Source of the DNA: Clostridium sp. Marseille-P3244
Lineage (GTDB): Bacteria; Bacillota; Clostridia; Lachnospirales; Lachnospiraceae
Direction: 5' to 3'
Length of the DNA stretch: 64,000 nucleotides
Assembly (NCBI RefSeq): GCF_900120155.1
Contig: NZ_LT635549.1
Location: 1,768,688-1,832,687, forward strand
In this document: in pieces, positions 1 to 9,275 of the stretch
How the letters are laid out: every line of letters begins with the position of its first letter
How positions within the stretch are numbered: the first letter of the stretch is position 1
Translations under genes and position numbers: made by a program
The notes under the pieces: generated by a model
The model's input: the letters and a program-made list of their open reading frames with translations, nothing else
What the model was told of the DNA's origin: nothing
Database searches by the model: none

Positions 1-1321
1 GCATGCAGGGATAGGACCCGAGACGCAGGGTCCCTCCGATATCCTCCACGCCGATCTGGTCCGGCATGATATGGATGACAGGGTGGGTGGTATCCGGTTT
101 CAGCTCCATGCTGTGGGCGTCGTTGTAACCCAGCACATTCCGTGCGAACTCCACAATGGCCAGCTGCATGCCGAGACAGAGACCAAGGAAGGGAAGGCCG
201 TGTATGCGGGCGTAGCGTATAGCCTCGATCTTTCCCTCGATCCCCCGGTGCCCGAATCCGCCCGGTACAAGGATGCCGTCCACATCCGCAAAGATTTCAT
301 CCGCATTTTCTTCAGTTACAGTTTCTGAATCTACCCACTTGATATTTACAGTTGTATGAGAATAGATGCCTCCGTGCTTTAATGCTTCCACTACACTGAT
401 GTACGCGTCGTGGAGCTGGATGTATTTTCCTACAAGGGCTACTGTGACATCCTGCGTGGGATGGCGCAGGTTTTCCACCATCTCTGTCCAGTCCTTGAGA
501 TCCGGCCTGGGACAGTCCAGATGAAGACATTCACAGACAACCTGGGCAAGCCGTTCTTTTTCCATGGCGAGAGGTGCCTCATAGAGGTATTCCACATCCA
601 GGTTCTGGAGCACGTGACTGGCCGGAAGATTGCAGAACAAAGAGATCTTGTCTTTCATCTCCGTGCTGAGCGGATATTCGGAACGACAGACTATGATGTC
701 AGGCTGTATGCCCATTCCCTGAAGTTCTTTTACGCTGGCCTGGGTGGGTTTTGTTTTCATTTCCTGTGAGGCACGCAGATAGGGAATGAGAGTTACATGG
801 ATGAGGATTACGTTCTCCCGTCCTTTCTCGTGCTGAAACTGGCGGATGGATTCAAGGAAGGGCTGGCTTTCTATGTCACCCACCGTTCCGCCTACTTCTA
901 TGATGGCGATCTCCACATTTTCTGCCGCCGGATTGCGGTAAAAACGGCTTTTGATCTCATTGGTGATATGGGGGATCACCTGCACGGTCCCTCCGCCAAA
1001 GTCCCCCCGCCGTTCTTTCTGGAGGACTGACCAGTAGATCTTACCTGTGGTGACGTTGGAGTTTTTGGTCAGACTTTCATCGATGAAGCGTTCATAGTGG
1101 CCGAGATCCAGATCTGTCTCCGCGCCATCGTCAGTGACAAAGACTTCCCCGTGCTGGACCGGATTCATCGTACCCGGGTCGATATTGATATAAGGATCAA
1201 ATTTCTGCATGGTGACCGTATACCCTCTGGCCTTCAGAAGACGCCCGAGAGAAGCGGCCGTGATCCCCTTTCCGAGACCCGATACAACACCGCCGGTAAC
1301 AAATACATATTTTACTGCCAT
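1..1321 (-). CDS. pyrG: CTP synthase, C-terminal end cut off by the window edge
   Basis: Makes CTP from UTP, glutamine and ATP in the cytoplasm, the last step of de novo pyrimidine synthesis. The first 440 residues are present; the family is usually about 535 long. The N-terminus [19 protein letters not shown] is the amidoligase P-loop region, followed by the family motifs [30 protein letters not shown] and GGTVGDIES. The class I glutamine amidotransferase domain begins near residue 300 and shows VPGGFGHRG and the nucleophile motif GLCLGMQ with Cys at about residue 382. The ATG at 1321 follows an AGGAGGG ribosome site. A promoter and a terminator-like hairpin lie in the leader, so attenuation is likely. 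Identity is certain; only the far C-terminus is missing. Confidence 0.97.
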   Translation of the reverse strand, partial: MAVKYVFVTGGVVSGLGKGITAASLGRLLKARGYTVTMQKFDPYINIDPGTMNPVQHGEVFVTDDGAETDLDLGHYERFIDESLTKNSNVTTGKIYWSVLQKERRGDFGGGTVQVIPHITNEIKSRFYRNPAAENVEIAIIEVGGTVGDIESQPFLESIRQFQHEKGRENVILIHVTLIPYLRASQEMKTKPTQASVKELQGMGIQPDIIVCRSEYPLSTEMKDKISLFCNLPASHVLQNLDVEYLYEAPLAMEKERLAQVVCECLHLDCPRPDLKDWTEMVENLRHPTQDVTVALVGKYIQLHDAYISVVEALKHGGIYSHTTVNIKWVDSETVTEENADEIFADVDGILVPGGFGHRGIEGKIEAIRYARIHGLPFLGLCLGMQLAIVEFARNVLGYNDAHSMELKPDTTHPVIHIMPDQIGVEDIGGTLRLGSYPCM

Positions 1322-1401
1322 GATCATACCCTCCTGTGTGATTGTAGGATCAGCGCGGAAGACAGCTTCAGGCCGCGCTTACTCCGTTTAAAAAAACCCT
1401 G

Positions 1402-1479
1402 AAAAAAGAGTACAGTCTGACCACAGGGAGAAGACCGCGCCATTGCGGTTGGAACTCCCTCAGATATGATCAGACTGTA
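1402..1479 (-). promoter_or_regulatory. pyrG leader hairpin, probable attenuator/terminator
   Basis: Reading toward pyrG, a 12-bp stem (arms 1468-1479 and 1411-1422, one G-T wobble) encloses two nested smaller stems (AGGGAG/CTCCCT and ACCGC/GCGGT). It is followed three bases later by six T. It lies downstream of a good promoter and about 80 nt before the pyrG start, so it is a leader element of pyrG rather than only a terminator for the gene before it. CTP-sensed attenuation of pyrG is known in Firmicutes; that this hairpin does this is inference. Confidence 0.65.
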
Positions 1480-1509
1480 ATGATACTTTTATTTATAAAA
1501 TACTTTTAT

Positions 1510-1539
1510 AGTATACACCTGCCGTGCAGAAAAATACAA
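1510..1539 (-). promoter_or_regulatory. probable pyrG promoter
   Basis: On the minus strand, TTGTAT (1534-1539) and TATACT (1510-1515) are separated by 18 bp. Transcription should start near 1503, about 24 nt before the leader hairpin. Confidence 0.6.
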
Positions 1540-1546
1540 GGATTTT

Positions 1547-3025
1547 TTAACTGGACAGCAGAGTATGTTCATAGACAGCTTCACAGGTCAGCTGAACTCC
1601 CAGTTTTTTGAAAATTTTAATATCCACGTCAGAAAGCATGACAGAGGTATGGGCCTGGCACCCGCTGAGCCTGGGAAGCTGAGACAGCGCAAGCCGTGCC
1701 TGGGGATTGGCTGCCGCGCTGGCAGACAGCGCGATAAGGACTTCATCTGTATGGAGACGGGGATTTTTGCTTTTTAAGTAATCCACTTTTAATTTCTGGA
1801 TCGGCTCAATGGACTCCGGAGAAATGATATGCAATTCATGGTCAATTCCCGCAAGTACCTTCAGCACATTGAGCAGAAGGGCGGCGGAAGCACCCAGGAG
1901 ATTGGTGGTCTTTCCGGTCACGATGCGTCCGTCGTCAAGTTCCAGGGCAGCAGCAGGTCCGTTCGTCTGTTTTGCCCGTTCCAGCGCCTTTACTGCCACT
2001 TTTCGGTCTGCTACAGTGACCCCGGCCATATTCATGAGAAGTTCGATCTTCTGAGCCTCTTTGTCAGAGGAATCTCCTTTCGCAAGAGCGTTCAGAGCAG
2101 CGTAATAGCGGCGGATGATCTCCTGGCGGGAAGCTTCCCTGCATACTTCATCGTCACAGATGCAGTTGCCGGCCATGTTTACTCCCATGTCCGTGGGAGA
2201 TTTGTACGGGCTTTTCCCGTAGATTTTTTCAAAGATCGTATTCAGGACAGGAAAGATCTCCACGTCCCGGTTGTAGTTGACTGTTGTCTCTCCATACGCC
2301 TCCAGGTGGAAAGGATCGATCATATTGACGTCATTTAAATCCGCGGTGGCCGCCTCATAGGCCAGGTTCACAGGATGTTTCAGCGGAAGGTTCCAGATAG
2401 GAAAGGTCTCAAATTTGGCATATCCGGCCCGGATCCCGCGCTTGTGTTCATGGTAGAGCTGTGAAAGACAGGTTGCCATCTTTCCGCTGCCCGGTCCCGG
2501 AGCTGTCACGATGACAAGCGGACGAGTGGTGCGTATGTAGTCATTTTTCCCATAGCCATCTTCGCTGATGATCAGAGGAATATTGGATGGATAACCGGGG
2601 ATAAGATAATGAAGATACACCGGAATCTTCATGCTTTCCAGCCTGTTTTTGAACAGAAGGGCGCTTTCCTGCCCGGAAAACTGTGTAATGGTCACACTTC
2701 CCACATAAAGACCCTGGTCCCGGTATGTCTGGATCAGCCGGAGCACATCCGAGTCATAGGTGATACCCAAGTCTCCGCGGATCTTGTTTTTTTCGATGTC
2801 TCTGGCACTGATGACGATAACGATCTCCGCCTGACTGCTCAATTCTTTTAAAAGGCGCAGCTTGCTGTCCGGAGCAAATCCCGGCAGAACGCGGGAAGCG
2901 TGGTAATCGTCAAATAGTTTACCGCCGAATTCCAGATAAAGCTTGTTGTCAAAGTGTCCGATCCGGCTTCGGATATGTTCGGACTGCATTTTCAGATACT
3001 TTTCGTTGTCAAAACCGATCTTCAT
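1547..3025 (-). CDS. UPF0371 (DUF1846) family protein
   Basis: A 492-residue cytoplasmic protein of the UPF0371/DUF1846 family, recognised from its start (MKIGFDNEKYLKMQSEHI), its usual length of about 495 and the conserved central segment. Members are widespread in Firmicutes, and I know of no firm biochemical role. A P-loop-like stretch, APGPGSGKMATCLSQ, lies at about residue 175, and two cysteine-containing segments (CICDDEVC) near residue 290. There are no signal peptide or membrane segments. The gene is followed by pyrG on the same strand, but a separate promoter between them suggests independent transcription. It is divergent from ftsH. The family call is strong; function is unknown. 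Confidence 0.9.
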   Translation of the reverse strand: MKIGFDNEKYLKMQSEHIRSRIGHFDNKLYLEFGGKLFDDYHASRVLPGFAPDSKLRLLKELSSQAEIVIVISARDIEKNKIRGDLGITYDSDVLRLIQTYRDQGLYVGSVTITQFSGQESALLFKNRLESMKIPVYLHYLIPGYPSNIPLIISEDGYGKNDYIRTTRPLVIVTAPGPGSGKMATCLSQLYHEHKRGIRAGYAKFETFPIWNLPLKHPVNLAYEAATADLNDVNMIDPFHLEAYGETTVNYNRDVEIFPVLNTIFEKIYGKSPYKSPTDMGVNMAGNCICDDEVCREASRQEIIRRYYAALNALAKGDSSDKEAQKIELLMNMAGVTVADRKVAVKALERAKQTNGPAAALELDDGRIVTGKTTNLLGASAALLLNVLKVLAGIDHELHIISPESIEPIQKLKVDYLKSKNPRLHTDEVLIALSASAAANPQARLALSQLPRLSGCQAHTSVMLSDVDIKIFKKLGVQLTCEAVYEHTLLSS

Positions 3026-3165
3026 TGTTCATTCCCCGCTTATCTCATTTGTCTTATCAGAACCTGCAGAAGAGAATAATTATAAACCCTGTTGCTGCAG
3101 GACACATTTCGTACCCAGTATACTATAAAATCTCATGGTTTTACAATATTTTCATAATGTTTTTA

Positions 3166-3194
3166 TTGATTTATGCAAAACCTCTACTTATAAT
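3166..3194 (+). promoter_or_regulatory. ftsH promoter
   Basis: TTGATT (3166-3171) and a perfect TATAAT (3189-3194) are separated by 17 bp. The predicted start near 3201 lies 22 nt before the ftsH ATG. Confidence 0.8.
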
Positions 3195-3222
3195 GTTAAT
3201 AGTTATTTTTGGGAGGACCAGG

Positions 3223-5238
3223 ATGGACAATCAGAATAAAAATAATAATAAGAACAATCCCAACAACAACCGGCAGGGCTGGGGAATCATCCTCATTACG
3301 ACCCTGCTGGTCACTTTTATAGTAATGGGCTTGTTTTCTCTTATGAGGGGCTCGGGCCCGGAAGAGATCTCTTATGATAAATTTTTAGACCTTGTCGAGG
3401 AAAAGAAGGTACAGAAGGTTACCCTGAACAGCAGCCGGATCTATATCACTTTGACAGATGAGGGGCGTAAGGAAGAGCTGCAGGAAGCCGGAGGAGCCGC
3501 CGGCGCCAGCGCTAACACTTTAGGACAGCTTCTGGGCGGAAGTCAGAATGAAGAAAGCTATGACTACTATACGGGATATGTCAACGATGACAGCCTGGCG
3601 GAAACCCTGAAAGAAGCAGACGTGGAATTCCAGGGTGAGGTGCCTGATACGACAGGCGCGATGTTCCTTGAGCTGTTTCTCACCGTACTTCTGCCTCTGG
3701 GCATTATGGCGTTCCTGATTTTTTATCTGATGCGCCGGATGAGCAAAGGCGGCGGTATGATGGGCATCGGCAAGAGCAACGCGAAGATGTATATGGAGAA
3801 AGAAACAGGAGTTACCTTCCAGGATGTAGCCGGGGAAGACGAAGCAAAGGAATCTCTTCAGGAGGTGGTGGATTTTCTTCATAATCCTGGGAAATACAGC
3901 GGTATTGGAGCCAAGCTCCCGAAGGGAGCCCTTCTGGTAGGCCCTCCGGGAACCGGTAAAACACTGCTGGCAAAAGCAGTGGCCGGCGAGGCAAAGGTTC
4001 CGTTCTTTTCGCTGTCCGGCTCTGCGTTTGTAGAGATGTACGTGGGCGTGGGGGCATCCCGCGTGAGAGATCTCTTCAAACAGGCACAGCAGATGGCTCC
4101 GTGTATTGTGTTTATCGATGAGATCGACGCGATCGGAAAGACCCGGGATACAATGATGGGAGGCAATGATGAGCGGGAACAGACCTTAAACCAGCTTCTT
4201 GCGGAGATGGACGGATTCGATACGAATAAAGGCCTTCTTATCCTTGCGGCGACCAACCGTCCGGAAATCCTGGATCCTGCGCTTCTTCGCCCGGGACGTT
4301 TTGACCGGAGGATCATCGTGGATAAACCGGATCTGAAGGGCCGGATCGATATCCTCAAGGTACATTCCAAGGATGTACGTATGGATGAAAGTGTAGATCT
4401 GGAAGCCATCGCGCTGGCCACATCCGGGGCAGTTGGTTCTGACCTGGCGAATATGATCAATGAAGCTGCCATTAACGCTGTCAAGCATGGACGACAGGTG
4501 GTGAGTCAGAAGGATCTGTTTGAGGCGGTGGAAGTGGTGCTCGTGGGCAAGGAGAAGAAAGACCGGATCATGAGCAAGGAAGAGAGAAGGATCGTCTCCT
4601 ATCATGAGGTGGGACATGCTCTTGTTACTGCCCTTCAGAAGAATACGGAGCCGGTCCAGAAGATTACGATCGTTCCCAGGACAATGGGTGCTCTGGGGTA
4701 TGTGATGCAGACGCCGGAAGAAGAAAAATTCCTGAATACAAAGAAAGAGCTGGAGGCAATGATCGTTGTGGCTCTGGGCGGGCGTGCGGCGGAAGAGATT
4801 GTATTTGACACGGTCACTACCGGTGCTGCCAATGATATCGAGCAGGCGACGAAGATCGCAAGGGCCATGATTACTCAATATGGAATGTCCGAACGTTTCG
4901 GACTGATGGGACTGGAGTCCATCCAGAACAGGTATCTGGACGGCAGAGCAGTGTTAAACTGTGGTGACACGACAGCAGGTGAGATCGACGAGGAAGTTAT
5001 GAAGATGCTGAAGTCCGCTTATGAAGAAGCGAAAAGACTTCTGTCGGAAAACCGGGAAGCCCTGGATCAGATCGCCGCGTTCCTGATCGAGAAAGAGACG
5101 ATTACCGGAAAAGAATTTATGAAGATTTTCCGGGAAGTAAAAGGAATTCCTGAACCTGAAGAACATGAGGAGGAAAAAGCCAAAGAGCGGGAAGGTCGTA
5201 TCTCAATGAAACCGACCGATCCCGGGGTATCACAATAG
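3223..5238 (+). CDS. ftsH: ATP-dependent zinc metalloprotease FtsH
   Basis: Membrane-anchored AAA+ protease that degrades misfolded membrane proteins and short-lived regulators. It has 671 residues: an Asn-rich cytoplasmic start, membrane segments at about 20-40 and 145-165 flanking an extracytoplasmic loop, the AAA domain with Walker A GPPGTGKT near 240, Walker B ([12 protein letters not shown]), the second region of homology, and the zinc site HEVGH near 460 (the family usually has HEAGH; the metal-binding pattern HExxH is kept). The ATG at 3223 was chosen over an in-frame upstream ATG at 3025 because it follows GGGAGGACCAGG and lies just downstream of a strong promoter. A terminator follows, so it is probably monocistronic. 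Confidence 0.97.
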   Translation: MDNQNKNNNKNNPNNNRQGWGIILITTLLVTFIVMGLFSLMRGSGPEEISYDKFLDLVEEKKVQKVTLNSSRIYITLTDEGRKEELQEAGGAAGASANTLGQLLGGSQNEESYDYYTGYVNDDSLAETLKEADVEFQGEVPDTTGAMFLELFLTVLLPLGIMAFLIFYLMRRMSKGGGMMGIGKSNAKMYMEKETGVTFQDVAGEDEAKESLQEVVDFLHNPGKYSGIGAKLPKGALLVGPPGTGKTLLAKAVAGEAKVPFFSLSGSAFVEMYVGVGASRVRDLFKQAQQMAPCIVFIDEIDAIGKTRDTMMGGNDEREQTLNQLLAEMDGFDTNKGLLILAATNRPEILDPALLRPGRFDRRIIVDKPDLKGRIDILKVHSKDVRMDESVDLEAIALATSGAVGSDLANMINEAAINAVKHGRQVVSQKDLFEAVEVVLVGKEKKDRIMSKEERRIVSYHEVGHALVTALQKNTEPVQKITIVPRTMGALGYVMQTPEEEKFLNTKKELEAMIVVALGGRAAEEIVFDTVTTGAANDIEQATKIARAMITQYGMSERFGLMGLESIQNRYLDGRAVLNCGDTTAGEIDEEVMKMLKSAYEEAKRLLSENREALDQIAAFLIEKETITGKEFMKIFREVKGIPEPEEHEEEKAKEREGRISMKPTDPGVSQ

Positions 5239-5253
5239 ACGGATATAACAGTG

Positions 5254-5290
5254 AAGGGTGTCCCTCTGCTTCGGGGACACCCTTTCTTAT
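5254..5290 (+). terminator. Rho-independent terminator of ftsH
   Basis: The stem AAGGGTGTCCC / GGGGACACCCTT has a short loop and is followed by TTTCTT. Confidence 0.85.
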
Positions 5291-5306
5291 GCCCGCAAAT
5301 ACAGAA

Positions 5307-5335
5307 TTGATTTTTGAAATGTGCTTCGGTATAAT
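5307..5335 (+). promoter_or_regulatory. uvrC promoter, placed for a leaderless mRNA
   Basis: TTGATT (5307-5312), a 17-bp spacer and TATAAT (5330-5335). The expected start site (5342-5343) coincides with the uvrC ATG at 5343, and there is no Shine-Dalgarno sequence between the -10 box and the ATG. Confidence 0.7.
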
Positions 5336-5342
5336 TATCTCC

Positions 5343-7193
5343 ATGGAAAGCAATAATTTTGACATACAGGAAGAACTGAAAAAACTCCCGTCCCGACCCG
5401 GTGTGTACATTATGCATGACGAGAAGGACCACATCATTTATGTGGGTAAGGCGATCAGTCTGAAAAACCGCGTCAGGCAGTATTTTCAGAGCAGCCGGAA
5501 CAAGGGCGTCAAGATTGAGCAGATGGTGACTCATATCCGGCGGTTTGAGTATATTGTGACAGATTCTGAGTTGGAGGCTCTTGTACTGGAGTGCAATTTG
5601 ATCAAAGAATACCGTCCGAAATATAATACCATGCTCATGGATGACAAGACATATCCATTTATTAAGGTGACGACCAATGAGGACTATCCCCGTGTAATCC
5701 TATCCAGAAAGATGCAGAGGGACAAGGCAAAATATTTCGGCCCGTATACCAGCGCTCAGGCGGTCAGGGACACGATAGACCTGATTCACAAGCTGTATCA
5801 TGTGAGAAGCTGCAACAGGAGCCTTCCAAGGGACATAGGGAAAGACAGGCCCTGTCTGAACTATCATATCCGGCAGTGTGACGCTCCCTGCCAGGGTTAT
5901 ATCTCCCGGGAAGAGTACGGCCGGGCGATCGGAGAAGTACTCCGTTTTTTAAACGGAAATTATGACAGTATCCTGAAAGAACTGGAAGATAAGATGAACG
6001 CGGCATCAGAGGCGCTTGAATTCGAACGGGCCATCGAGTATCGGGAACTGTTGAACAGTGTACAGAAGGTGGCTCAGAAACAGAAGATCACAGACTCCAG
6101 CGGGGAGGACCGGGATATCCTCGCGGCCGCGTCCGAAGGGGAGGACGCGGTGGTACAGGTGTTTTTTATCCGGGGAGGACGGCTGATCGGCCGGGATCAT
6201 TTTTATCTGCGTATCACGAAGAAAGAGACCGGTTCAGAGATACTGGACAGTTTTATCAAGCAGTACTATGCGGGAACTCCTTTTGTGCCGGGTGAACTGA
6301 TGCTCCAGGAGGAAGTAGAAGACCGGGAACTTCTGGAGACATGGCTGACAACAAAGCGAGGACAGAAAGTTTCCCTGAGGATCCCGAAAAAGGGAACCAA
6401 GGAGAAACTGGTGGAACTGGCGGCTGAGAATGCCAGGCTGATACTCAGTAAAGACAAAGAACGACTGAAGAGAGAAGAAGGACGTACCATCGGAGCAGTG
6501 AAGGAGATCGCGAAGCTGCTGGGCCTGGATGAGATCGTAAGGATGGAAGCCTTTGACATTTCCAATACCAACGGCTTTGAGTCGGTAGGGTCCATGGTCG
6601 TCTATGAGCGGGGCCGGCCAAAGCGCAATGATTACCGTAAATTCCGGATCAAAGGGATTAAAGGCGCGGATGATTATGGGAGCATGCGAGAAGTGCTCAC
6701 CAGAAGGTTCACCCATGGGCTGAAGGAGCGGGAAGAAAATGCCGAGCTGGGGAAATTTACAGTTTTTCCGGATCTGATCCTCATGGACGGAGGCAAGGGC
6801 CAGGTCAACGTGGCACTTCAGGTGCTGGATGAACTTCATCTGAACATACCGGTGTGTGGCATGGTAAAAGATGACCATCACCGCACAAGAGGGCTTTATT
6901 ATCAGAACGAGGAAATTCCCATTCAAAAGGCTTCGGAGGCATTCCGCCTGATCACAAGGATACAGGACGAAGCCCACAGATTTGCCATAGAGTATCACAG
7001 GCAGCTTAGGGGGAAAGGGCAGGTACACTCTATTCTCGATGATATTGACGGGATCGGTCCGGCGCGCAGGAAGGCTCTCATGCAGAATTATCCCAGCCTG
7101 GACGCGATCAGGAACGCGTCTTTGGAAGAACTGTCGAAGATTCCTTCGATGAATGAAAAAGCGGCGGAATCAGTATATAAATTTTTCCACTGA
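5343..7193 (+). CDS. uvrC: Excinuclease ABC subunit C
   Basis: Nuclease subunit of UvrABC nucleotide excision repair, cutting both sides of a DNA lesion. It has 616 residues: an N-terminal GIY-YIG nuclease ([18 protein letters not shown], about 20-37), a UVR motif around 205-240 for binding UvrB, the RNase H-like C-terminal nuclease (FDISNTNG and [10 protein letters not shown]) and tandem helix-hairpin-helix elements at the end ([13 protein letters not shown]). The ATG at 5343 gives a start that aligns with other UvrC proteins. Longer in-frame starts would place the promoter and the ftsH terminator inside the gene. It is followed after 44 nt by hprK and then glk, probably one operon. Confidence 0.96.
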   Translation: MESNNFDIQEELKKLPSRPGVYIMHDEKDHIIYVGKAISLKNRVRQYFQSSRNKGVKIEQMVTHIRRFEYIVTDSELEALVLECNLIKEYRPKYNTMLMDDKTYPFIKVTTNEDYPRVILSRKMQRDKAKYFGPYTSAQAVRDTIDLIHKLYHVRSCNRSLPRDIGKDRPCLNYHIRQCDAPCQGYISREEYGRAIGEVLRFLNGNYDSILKELEDKMNAASEALEFERAIEYRELLNSVQKVAQKQKITDSSGEDRDILAAASEGEDAVVQVFFIRGGRLIGRDHFYLRITKKETGSEILDSFIKQYYAGTPFVPGELMLQEEVEDRELLETWLTTKRGQKVSLRIPKKGTKEKLVELAAENARLILSKDKERLKREEGRTIGAVKEIAKLLGLDEIVRMEAFDISNTNGFESVGSMVVYERGRPKRNDYRKFRIKGIKGADDYGSMREVLTRRFTHGLKEREENAELGKFTVFPDLILMDGGKGQVNVALQVLDELHLNIPVCGMVKDDHHRTRGLYYQNEEIPIQKASEAFRLITRIQDEAHRFAIEYHRQLRGKGQVHSILDDIDGIGPARRKALMQNYPSLDAIRNASLEELSKIPSMNEKAAESVYKFFH

Positions 7194-7237
7194 TGTGGTA
7201 TGATAATAAAAATGGGGAAGCGCAAAGGAGAAAATCT

Positions 7238-8170
7238 ATGGAACATGGAATCACGCTGAACGAAATCGTTGAGAAGATGGATTTAAAAAATCTTACCCCT
7301 GAAGTCGATATGGAAGAAAAAGTCGTCAATGTGCCCGACGTCAATCGTCCGGCACTGCAGCTGGCAGGCTTTTTTGATCATTTCGATTCTACCAGGGTGC
7401 AGATCATCGGGAATGTAGAGTACAACTATGTACGGACGCTCACGGACAAACGCAGGGAGGAAATTTATGAGAGACTTCTGGAGCATCCGATCCCGTGCAT
7501 TATTTTCTGCCGGAATATGGAGCCGGACAGGAAATTCCTGGACAGAGCCATACTTCACCGAATCCCGGTATTTAAAACGACAAAACAGACATCAGATTTC
7601 ATGGCGGAGATCATACGCTGGATGAATGTAAGGCTGGCCCCCTGCATCTCGATCCATGGTGTACTGGTTGATGTGTACGGCGTCGGTGTGCTGATCATGG
7701 GAGAGAGCGGCATCGGGAAAAGCGAGGCGGCTCTTGAGCTGATCAAACGGGGACACCGGCTTGTAACAGATGATGTGGTGGAGATCCGGAAGGTGAGCGA
7801 TGAGACTTTGGTCGGCTCTGCCCCGGATATAACCAAGCATTTTATTGAGCTTAGAGGCATCGGTATTGTGGATGTGAAATCCATGTTCGGTGTCCAGAGC
7901 GTAAGGGAGACGCAGAATATCGATCTGGTGATCACTCTGGAAGACTGGAACAGGGAGAAGGAGTATGACCGGCTGGGTCTGGAAGAAGAGTACACAGAAT
8001 TCCTTGGAAATAAAGTCGTGTGCCACAGTATTCCGATCCGTCCCGGAAGGAATCTTGCGATCATTGTAGAGTCTGCCGCTGTCAACCACAGACAGAAGCA
8101 GATGGGATACAACGCGGCACAGGAGCTTTACAAGAGAGTACAGGAAAATCTGGCAAAGAAAAGAAAATAA
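7238..8170 (+). CDS. hprK: HPr kinase/phosphorylase
   Basis: Bifunctional sensor enzyme that phosphorylates or dephosphorylates HPr on Ser46, the central switch of carbon catabolite repression in low-GC Gram-positives. It has 310 residues, the normal length: an N-terminal regulatory domain (about 1-130), then the kinase core with P-loop GESGIGKS near 155 and the following TDDVVEI and ELRGIGIVDV family motifs. The ATG at 7238 follows AAAGGAG; an upstream in-frame ATG at 7193 overlaps the uvrC stop and is less likely. It lies directly upstream of a ROK glucokinase, so the pair links sugar phosphorylation with catabolite control. Confidence 0.96.
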   Translation: MEHGITLNEIVEKMDLKNLTPEVDMEEKVVNVPDVNRPALQLAGFFDHFDSTRVQIIGNVEYNYVRTLTDKRREEIYERLLEHPIPCIIFCRNMEPDRKFLDRAILHRIPVFKTTKQTSDFMAEIIRWMNVRLAPCISIHGVLVDVYGVGVLIMGESGIGKSEAALELIKRGHRLVTDDVVEIRKVSDETLVGSAPDITKHFIELRGIGIVDVKSMFGVQSVRETQNIDLVITLEDWNREKEYDRLGLEEEYTEFLGNKVVCHSIPIRPGRNLAIIVESAAVNHRQKQMGYNAAQELYKRVQENLAKKRK

Positions 8171-8206
8171 GAGGGTAAAGAAACGATAAATAAAGGAGGA
8201 GAGACT

Positions 8207-9139
8207 ATGAAATGTTTCGGAGTGGACGTGGGAGGAACTACGGTAAAGATGGGGCTGTTTGAGGAGGACGGGACGATCTTGGACAAGTGGGAGATCGCCA
8301 CGGATATCTCGGAAGAGGGGAAAGCGATCCTTCCCAATATCGCCGCTTCCCTGGAAAAGAAGATAGAGGAGCACGGACTTCTGAAGGAGGATATCATCGG
8401 AGTCGGAGTCGGAGTGCCGGCTCCCGTGACATCAGAGGGGATTGTCAACGGAAGTGCCAACCTTGGCTGGAAATATAAAGAGGTCAAGAGAGAGCTGGAA
8501 GAGATGACAGGTCTGAAGGCAGCGATCGGGAATGATGCGAATGTAGCCGCGTTGGGTGAAATGTGGAAAGGCGGCGGCGCAGGAGAGAAAAATATGGTCA
8601 TGGTAACGCTTGGAACAGGAGTCGGCGGCGGTGTGATCATAGGAGGAAGAGTTCTTGTCGGAGAGCACGGAGGCGGCGGAGAGATCGGACACATTTGTGT
8701 GAATTACGAGGAGACAGATCACTGTGGCTGCGGCAACAGGGGCTGCCTTGAGCAGTATGCTTCAGCGACAGGGATCGTGCGTCTGGCAAAGCAGAAACTG
8801 GGACAGGAAATGCGGCCGACCATACTGAACAAAGAGGATGTGACGGCAAAAGATGTCTTTGACGCTGTGAAAGCAGGAGATGAAGTGGCAAAAGAGATTG
8901 CTGTGGCATTCGGCAGATATCTGGGATATGGACTGGCAAATCTGGCAACAGTAGTTGATCCTGCCGTGTTTGTGATCGGCGGCGGGGTATCAAAGGCAGG
9001 AGAAGTACTTATACCCTATATAAGAGAGCCTTATATGGAAAGAGCGTTTTTCGCGAACAGAAATGTAAAATTTGTTCTTGCAGAGCTGGGAAATGACGCA
9101 GGGATCTGTGGATCGGCAAAGCTTGTGCTGGATGATTAA
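8207..9139 (+). CDS. glk: ROK-family glucokinase
   Basis: Phosphorylates free glucose to glucose 6-phosphate with ATP. It has 310 residues, with the N-terminal phosphate loop GVDVGGTTVKMG, the sugar-binding region GNDANVAALGE, the nucleotide motif TLGTGVGGG and the ROK zinc signature CGCGNRGCLEQ near 172. There is no DNA-binding N-terminal domain, so it is an enzyme and not a NagC/XylR-type repressor. AAAGGAGGAG lies 6 nt before the ATG. It is the last gene of the uvrC-hprK-glk run; a strong terminator follows. Confidence 0.94.
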   Translation: MKCFGVDVGGTTVKMGLFEEDGTILDKWEIATDISEEGKAILPNIAASLEKKIEEHGLLKEDIIGVGVGVPAPVTSEGIVNGSANLGWKYKEVKRELEEMTGLKAAIGNDANVAALGEMWKGGGAGEKNMVMVTLGTGVGGGVIIGGRVLVGEHGGGGEIGHICVNYEETDHCGCGNRGCLEQYASATGIVRLAKQKLGQEMRPTILNKEDVTAKDVFDAVKAGDEVAKEIAVAFGRYLGYGLANLATVVDPAVFVIGGGVSKAGEVLIPYIREPYMERAFFANRNVKFVLAELGNDAGICGSAKLVLDD

Positions 9140-9196
9140 GAGGCGTCTGGATTATACAGAGTCACAGTAAGAGGGCCGGATAAGATCAATGAAATA

Positions 9197-9240
9197 AAGA
9201 CAGCAGGAGAGGAAAAATCCTTTCCTGCTGTCTTTTATTT
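9197..9240. terminator. Bidirectional terminator between glk and the PBP gene
   Basis: The long stem AAGACAGCAGGA / TCCTGCTGTCTT has T-rich tails on both strands (TTTTATTT rightward, TTTATTTC leftward) and sits between convergent genes. Confidence 0.85.
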
Positions 9241-9275
9241 CAAGTATGACCGGAAACCGTTTCTGATTTCTATGT

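Noticed and set aside
1402..1479. T-box riboswitch in the pyrG leader (AACCGC and GCGCGG look similar to T-box bases)
   Set aside because: The conserved AGGGTGGNACCGCG sequence and the specifier stem are absent, and pyrG is not an aminoacyl-tRNA gene.
3025..3222. N-terminal extension of FtsH from an upstream ATG
   Set aside because: It has no ribosome site, and it would place the strong TTGATT/TATAAT promoter inside the coding region.
4600..4620. FtsH zinc site HEVGH as a defective protease site
   Set aside because: The required HExxH pattern is intact; Ala to Val at the middle position does not remove a ligand.
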